64,000 bases of DNA from Micromonospora tarensis (GTDB lineage Bacteria > Actinomycetota > Actinomycetes > Mycobacteriales > Micromonosporaceae), in contig NZ_JAEVHL010000012.1 in NCBI RefSeq assembly GCF_016803395.1, positions 1-64,000 of the forward strand. Direction: 5' to 3'. A model generated the notes under the pieces. It made no database searches. It saw only the letters and a program-made list of their open reading frames with translations, and was not told the DNA's origin. Positions within the stretch are counted from its first letter, which is position 1, and every line of letters begins with the position of its first letter. Position numbers and translations under genes: made by a program. Shown in pieces: positions 59,744 to 64,000 of the stretch.

Positions 59744-61071
59744 CTCCTCAACCAACCGGCCGCCGGCACCATCGCTGGCTAACGGCGACCGCCGCCATCG
59801 CTGCCACCACCCTGCTCGCTGTCGCCGGCTGCGCCGGATCGAGTCTCAGCGACTCGGACACCACCGCCAACGAGATCCGAATCGGCTTGATCGTGCCGAA
59901 GAGTGGGCCCTACAAGGCGATCGGTGACGACCAGGCTGCCGGGTGGCGGCTTGCCCTCGAGAAGCTGGACGGCAAGCTCGGCGGTCGACCCGTGAAGGTG
60001 ATCGAGGCCGACGAGGGCGACGGCAAGGCCACCGCCCTCGCGTCGGCGCGCAAGCTCATCGAGCAGGACAAAGTCCTCGCCCTCGTCGGCGGGGGGACCG
60101 CCGACACCGTGCAGACCTTGTACCCGCTGCTGAACGAGTCCAAGGTGCCGCTGATCGGCATGGGCGGGCGGCCCTCCACGATCGCCAATCCCACCTACCT
60201 GTGGTCGACGTCGTGGCTGAGCCAGGAGACCGGCGCGTCGATCGCCGGCTACCTGCGCACGACGGTCGGCAACGGCCGGGTGTGGGTTATCGGCCCGGAC
60301 TACATCGGCGGCCGTGATCAGATCGGTGGCTTCGTCACCGCCTTCCGCAAGGCGGGTGGGCAGTTGGCGAACCCGGGTGGAGAGCCGACGTGGACGCCGT
60401 GGGCACCGGCGCCGACGACCGAGTTCTCCCCGTACCTGACGAAGATCAAGGAGGCCAAGCCGGCGGCCGTCTACACCTTCTACGCCGGCGCGTCCGCGAT
60501 CGAGTTCGTCAAGCAGTACCGCCAGTACGGCATCACCACGCCGCTGTACGCCTCGGGCTTCCTCACCGAAGGCGCGCCACTGGCGGCGTTGAAGGAGCAG
60601 GCCAAGGGCATCTACACCGCCCTGAACTATTCGTCGACGCTGGACAACGCGGCCAACAGAGACTTCGTGCGCCGGTTCACCTCGGCCAACGAGGGGAAGC
60701 TGCCGAACGTCTACCACGTCTGCGCCTGGGACGCGGCCCTGGTACTGGACAGGGCCATCGCCGAAGCACTCGCCCAGCCCGACCCCCCCGCAGCCACACC
60801 CACTGCGACCGCACCGGTACCCAGCAACCCTGCGAGCAGCAGCCCGGCCGCGTCGTCCGCCGCCGCGAGTGCGGCGGCCAGCGGGCTGACCTCGCAGACG
60901 CTCACGGCGGCACTGCCGCGTGTGGGGTCGATCGATTCGCCTCGGGGCGCCTGGCAGTTCGGGCCGACGAACCACACCCCTGTGCAGGCGTACTACCTGC
61001 GGGAAGTGGCCCAGGACGGGCAGGTGTGGGTCAACCGCACCGTGCAGACGCTCACCACCCTCGGCTCCTGA
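59740..61071 (+). CDS. ABC transporter substrate-binding lipoprotein (branched-chain amino acid type)
   Basis: 443 residues; the GTG start overlaps the cvnD stop. A signal peptide with lipobox LAVAGC anchors it in the membrane (Cys at about residue 31). The body is a type-I periplasmic binding fold: IRIGLIVPKSGPYKAIGDDQ, LALVGGGTADTVQTLYPLLN, VYTFYAGASAIEFVKQYRQ. A Pro/Ala/Ser-rich insertion (about residues 345-385) near the C-terminus is unusual. It delivers an amino acid-like ligand or another small amide to the LivHM permease encoded downstream. Confidence 0.9.
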   Translation: MTPQPTGRRHHRWLTATAAIAATTLLAVAGCAGSSLSDSDTTANEIRIGLIVPKSGPYKAIGDDQAAGWRLALEKLDGKLGGRPVKVIEADEGDGKATALASARKLIEQDKVLALVGGGTADTVQTLYPLLNESKVPLIGMGGRPSTIANPTYLWSTSWLSQETGASIAGYLRTTVGNGRVWVIGPDYIGGRDQIGGFVTAFRKAGGQLANPGGEPTWTPWAPAPTTEFSPYLTKIKEAKPAAVYTFYAGASAIEFVKQYRQYGITTPLYASGFLTEGAPLAALKEQAKGIYTALNYSSTLDNAANRDFVRRFTSANEGKLPNVYHVCAWDAALVLDRAIAEALAQPDPPAATPTATAPVPSNPASSSPAASSAAASAAASGLTSQTLTAALPRVGSIDSPRGAWQFGPTNHTPVQAYYLREVAQDGQVWVNRTVQTLTTLGS

Positions 61072-61089
61072 AATCAGGAAGGACAAATC

Positions 61090-61902
61090 ATGACCACGAC
61101 CGCTACGCAGCATGCCGGGTACATGTTCGACAACGCCACCGACGAGGCCGCCAACCAGCTGCGTCACCTCGCTGAGATCCTCGACGCTGGCACCCGCCGG
61201 ACCCTGTCCGAGCTTGGGGTCGGGCCGGGCTGGAAGGTCACGGACATCGGCGCCGGGGCGGGCACGCTGACCACCTGGCTGGCCGACCAGGTCGCCCCAG
61301 ACGGGCACGTCACCGCCGTGGACCTCGACCCCCGCTACATCCCCGAGGGTCCCAACGTCACCCTCAAGGCCGGCGACATCCGCGACATCGAACTGCCCGC
61401 GGGGTCGCAGCAGGCGATCGTCGCCCGCCTGGTGCTGATGCACCTGCCGGAGCGGGAGCAGGTCCTCGCCGACCTGGTGCGCGCTCTCGCCCCGGGCGGC
61501 GCGATGGTGGTGGCGGACTGGGACTGCACCTGGCGGGACATGATCCGCCGCAGCCCCAGCCCTCGGGCCACCGAGCTGATCGAGCGGTTCCAGGACGCCC
61601 TGCTCGCCTTCGGCGAGTCCCGCGGGGCGGACATGGGCTGGGCGCAGCGGGCGCCGGAGGTGATGCTGCGCCTCGGCCTGGTCGACGTCGACAGCCGCAT
61701 CGAGTCCCGCTCGTGGCGCGGCGGCACTGGCATCTGCCGACTGCACCACTCCAACTCGATCCAGCGCGAAGCCGACCTGGTCGCTGCCGGCATGAGCCGC
61801 CATGACCTGGCCGAGCTGCGGGAGGTGCTGATGGACCCGCAGCTGATGCTGTCGGGCTACTTGATGCACACCACCATCGGCCGGCGGCTCGCCTCCGCCT
61901 GA
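61090..61902 (+). CDS. SAM-dependent methyltransferase
   Basis: 270 residues, ATG start 19 bases after the binding protein stop with a GGAAGGAC site. Class-I methyltransferase motifs: VTDIGAGAGTLTTWLADQV (motif I), VTAVDLDPRY (acidic residue of motif II), and an LVRALAPGGAMVVADWD segment (motif III/post-III). It lies inside a transporter operon between the binding protein and the permease genes, which suggests that its product or substrate is the transported molecule, or that it modifies a signal. Confidence 0.9.
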   Translation: MTTTATQHAGYMFDNATDEAANQLRHLAEILDAGTRRTLSELGVGPGWKVTDIGAGAGTLTTWLADQVAPDGHVTAVDLDPRYIPEGPNVTLKAGDIRDIELPAGSQQAIVARLVLMHLPEREQVLADLVRALAPGGAMVVADWDCTWRDMIRRSPSPRATELIERFQDALLAFGESRGADMGWAQRAPEVMLRLGLVDVDSRIESRSWRGGTGICRLHHSNSIQREADLVAAGMSRHDLAELREVLMDPQLMLSGYLMHTTIGRRLASA

Positions 61903-61926
61903 CCTGCGTTCGGAAGGAGGAGTGCC

Positions 61927-62805
61927 GTGGGCCTGAGCGGGCTGGTCAACCCCTACACGATTACCGCGCTGGACGGGGTCGCGTACGGACTGCTGCTGTT
62001 CGTCATCGCAGCCGGACTCACGCTGATCTTCGGCGTGGCAGGGGTGTTCTCGATGGCCCACGGCACCCTCTACCTCGCGGGCGCGTACCTCGCCTGGCAC
62101 CTCGGCGACGGCGGGTGGGCCGGCCTCGGCCTGGCCCTCGCCGCGGCGGTCCTGATCGGCGCCGTCGGGGGAGCGGGCCTCGCCGCCGCTGTGCGTCCCC
62201 TCACGGAACGGCCGCTGGACCAGGTGCTCGCCACCCTCGGGGTGGCGTACATCGCCGCCGACCAGTTCAGCACCGTGTTCGGCGCCGAACCGCGCTCAGT
62301 CGACCCACCCCGCGCGCTCGCCGGGTCGGTCAGCCTCGGCGGCTACCAGTACCCGGTCTACCGGCTGGGGTTCGTCGCGGTCGCCGCCCTGATCGTCGTG
62401 CTGCTGATCTGGCTCGTCGAGCGCTCCCGCACCGGAGCGATCGTGCGGGCCGTGGTCGCCGACCCCGACATGGCCGCCGCCACCGGACTACGCACCCGCA
62501 CGACCCGGGCCGCCGTGCTCGTCGGTGGGGGAATCCTCGCGGTCACCGCCGGCGTGCTCGGCGCCCCGGTCATCGGCCCGGCCCCCGGCGTGGACACCAC
62601 CATCCTGGTCTACTCACTGATCGTCTGCGTCGTCGGCGGCCTCGGCAGCATCCGCGGCGCCCTACTCGCCGCCCTCGGCGTCGGCCAAATCCTCACGCTC
62701 GGCGTCGCTCTCGTCCCCGGCGCCGCCGCGTTTGTCCTCGCCGCCGCGATGCTGATCGCTCTCACCATCCGGCACCGCCCCTCGCTTGCGGGACGGCCCG
62801 AGTGA
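61927..62805 (+). CDS. Branched-chain amino acid-type ABC permease, LivH-like
   Basis: 292 residues; the GTG start follows GGAAGGAGG. Eight membrane helices with the LivH layout: ALDGVAYGLLLFVIAAGLTL at the N-terminus and the cytosolic EAA-like loop VVADPDMAAATGLRTRTTR. It forms the channel together with the LivM-like protein. The stop overlaps the next gene's start (GTGA). Confidence 0.9.
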   Translation: MGLSGLVNPYTITALDGVAYGLLLFVIAAGLTLIFGVAGVFSMAHGTLYLAGAYLAWHLGDGGWAGLGLALAAAVLIGAVGGAGLAAAVRPLTERPLDQVLATLGVAYIAADQFSTVFGAEPRSVDPPRALAGSVSLGGYQYPVYRLGFVAVAALIVVLLIWLVERSRTGAIVRAVVADPDMAAATGLRTRTTRAAVLVGGGILAVTAGVLGAPVIGPAPGVDTTILVYSLIVCVVGGLGSIRGALLAALGVGQILTLGVALVPGAAAFVLAAAMLIALTIRHRPSLAGRPE

Positions 62806-63791
62806 CCACCACCCTCACACCCGCACCCACCAACGCAACGGCGCAACGGCCACCCGCCAACCGGGCGGCTCGCCTGGTACCTGTCGCTTCGGGGATCGTC
62901 ATCGCGGCGGCAGTGACGCTGCCATGGATGGTCAACGCCTACCTCGTCTCGCTCGCCGCCACCGCCCTGGTCATGGCCGTGCTCGCGATGAGCGCGCAGC
63001 TGCTAGTAGGGCTGGCCGGGCAACCACCCCTCGGGCAGGCCGCGTACCTCGTCGTCGGCGCGTACACCGCCGCTACCCTCGCCACGCTGACCAGTCTCGG
63101 TCCGGTTCAGTTGCTCGCGGCGAGCGCCGTCGGGGCCGTCGCCGCCGCGGTGACCGGCCTGCTCGCGGTGCGGGTCCGGGGCACCACCTTCCTCATGGTC
63201 ACCTTCGGTGTCGGTGAGCTCGTGCACGCTGCCGCTGGTCAGTGGGCGCCGGGTGGCAGCGAAGGCACCCACACCCCACCGGTGATCGCGCTGCCCGGCC
63301 TGGCACCGATGGTCCGGCCCGGCTGGGTGTACCTATACGTCCTCGCGTGCACCCTGATCATCGGCGCCGCCGTCACCGTCCTCACTCGCACTCGCTTCGC
63401 TCTGCTCCTGCGCGGCATCGCCGCCCACGAGCCTCGCGTGCAAGCCACCGGCCACCACACCAGCGGACTCCTGCTCGCCGCCTACACCGCAGCTGGTGCG
63501 ATCGCAGGCGCGGCCGGCGCGCTGCTCGTGGCGGTGACCCGCTACGTCTCGCCCGCCGACGCCGCCATGGGCATATCCGCGATCGCCCTCGCCGCCGCGC
63601 TGATCGGATCCGGCAGCATGATCGGCGCCTGCGCCGCCGCGATCCTCCTCGTGGCCGTCCGGGACTGGGCCGGTGGGCTGCTCAGCGGCCACGGCAGCAC
63701 CCTGCTCGGCCTGAGCTTCCTCGCCCTGGCCTACCTGCCCCGACACCGGCTGGCCGGGCTCCTCCGCCTACGCGATCGGGGGCGGACATGA
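62802..63791 (+). CDS. Branched-chain amino acid-type ABC permease, LivM-like
   Basis: 329 residues from the GTG at 62802, which overlaps the LivH-like stop; a longer open frame in the same register runs through the LivH gene and is not real. Nine or ten membrane helices. VRVRGTTFLMVTFGVGELVH and the loop LLRGIAAHEPRVQATGHHTS match LivM proteins. It pairs with the LivH-like protein in the permease. The stop overlaps the ATG of the following ATPase gene. Confidence 0.9.
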   Translation: MTTTLTPAPTNATAQRPPANRAARLVPVASGIVIAAAVTLPWMVNAYLVSLAATALVMAVLAMSAQLLVGLAGQPPLGQAAYLVVGAYTAATLATLTSLGPVQLLAASAVGAVAAAVTGLLAVRVRGTTFLMVTFGVGELVHAAAGQWAPGGSEGTHTPPVIALPGLAPMVRPGWVYLYVLACTLIIGAAVTVLTRTRFALLLRGIAAHEPRVQATGHHTSGLLLAAYTAAGAIAGAAGALLVAVTRYVSPADAAMGISAIALAAALIGSGSMIGACAAAILLVAVRDWAGGLLSGHGSTLLGLSFLALAYLPRHRLAGLLRLRDRGRT

Positions 63792-64000
63792 GCGCACCGC
63801 TGCTGCGACTGGACACCGTCAGCCGCGCCTACGGCGCCCGCCGAGCCGTCGACGAGGTCAGCCTCGACCTGCACCCGGGGGCCCGGCACGCGCTCATCGG
63901 ACCCAACGGCGCCGGCAAGAGCACCCTGCTACACCTGATCGCCGGCACCCTGCGCCCGACGTCGGGGCGCATCCACTACGCCGGACACGACATCCACCGC
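63788..64000 (+). CDS. ABC transporter ATPase, LivG-like (3' end outside window)
   Basis: Only the first 71 codons are present. The ATG overlaps the LivM-like stop (ATGA). MSAPLLRLDTVSRAYGARRA leads into LIGPNGAGKSTLLHLIAG, an intact Walker A. The operon probably continues with the rest of this gene and a LivF-like ATPase. Confidence 0.92.
   Translation, partial: MSAPLLRLDTVSRAYGARRAVDEVSLDLHPGARHALIGPNGAGKSTLLHLIAGTLRPTSGRIHYAGHDIHR

Noticed and set aside
59779..62100. 773-codon minus-strand open frame opposite the transporter operon
   Set aside because: It is antisense to the recognised binding protein and methyltransferase genes and has the Gly/Arg/His-rich composition typical of GC-rich shadows.
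1..64000. tRNA genes, CRISPR arrays and insertion sequences
   Set aside because: I looked for T-loop-like GGTTCGAATCC segments, regularly spaced repeats and transposase motifs, and saw none that held up; a tRNAscan or IS search would be decisive.

Overview
This is a very GC-rich window with frequent GTG/TTG starts, ATGA/GTGA stop-start overlaps and strongly G/C-biased third codon positions. Together with its gene families (a conservon, a DUF574/Methyltransf_19 methyltransferase, many XRE-TPR regulators with a shared RSTIAN-type helix, an Imm1/deaminase module), this points to a filamentous actinobacterium, most likely Micromonosporaceae or a close relative. The genus is an inference. I found no tRNA, rRNA, CRISPR array or intact insertion sequence. 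The content is accessory: regulators, small metabolic enzymes, second copies of housekeeping-type genes and many decayed fragments.

Layout. 1-4.5 kb: a membrane protein tail and MFS exporter, a PadR/membrane-protein pair, and a polymorphic-toxin module with a broken DddA/SCP1.201-like deaminase and an intact Imm1 immunity gene. 4.5-10 kb (minus strand): a tightly coupled set of lipoprotein, tryptophan 2,3-dioxygenase, class-V PLP (kynureninase-like) enzyme, PrnB-like heme dioxygenase-superfamily protein and nitric oxide synthase oxygenase, then a small secreted protein. 10.5-17 kb: DUF574 methyltransferase, ImmA/IrrE-like peptidase fused to a DUF6545-like domain, a degenerate GGDEF-EAL membrane protein, a nitrilase and a sulfotransferase-like protein. 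17.3-23 kb: a six-gene minus-strand operon with an ABC exporter, an MFS exporter, a TSCPD protein, a nucleotidyltransferase, a nitrilase and an unknown protein.

23-48.7 kb is a mosaic of XRE regulators next to small enzymes (2H phosphoesterase, sugar nucleotidyltransferase, GNAT, IMP dehydrogenase, NAD epimerase, AlkC-type repair protein, guanylate-kinase-like protein with an XRE-kinase fusion, PfkB kinase, HAD phosphatase, CYTH protein, creatininase, asparaginase with a PCC-domain protein). It also holds a frameshifted NAD-dependent DNA ligase and several fragments that duplicate genes elsewhere in the window.

48.8-55.7 kb: an XRE regulator and a five-gene coupled operon (HD hydrolase, APH-like kinase, radical SAM/SPASM protein, dTMP-kinase-like protein, endonuclease/exonuclease/phosphatase) with two flanking unknown genes. 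56-64 kb (plus strand): a conservon without cvnC (sensor kinase-like CvnA, roadblock CvnB, GTPase-like CvnD) running directly into a branched-chain-amino-acid-type ABC transporter with an embedded methyltransferase. The window ends inside the first ATPase gene.

The two most interesting sets are the NO-synthase/tryptophan-cleavage cluster, which could couple NO production to kynurenine-type chemistry, and the radical SAM/dTMP kinase/HD/APH/EEP operon, whose function I cannot name.
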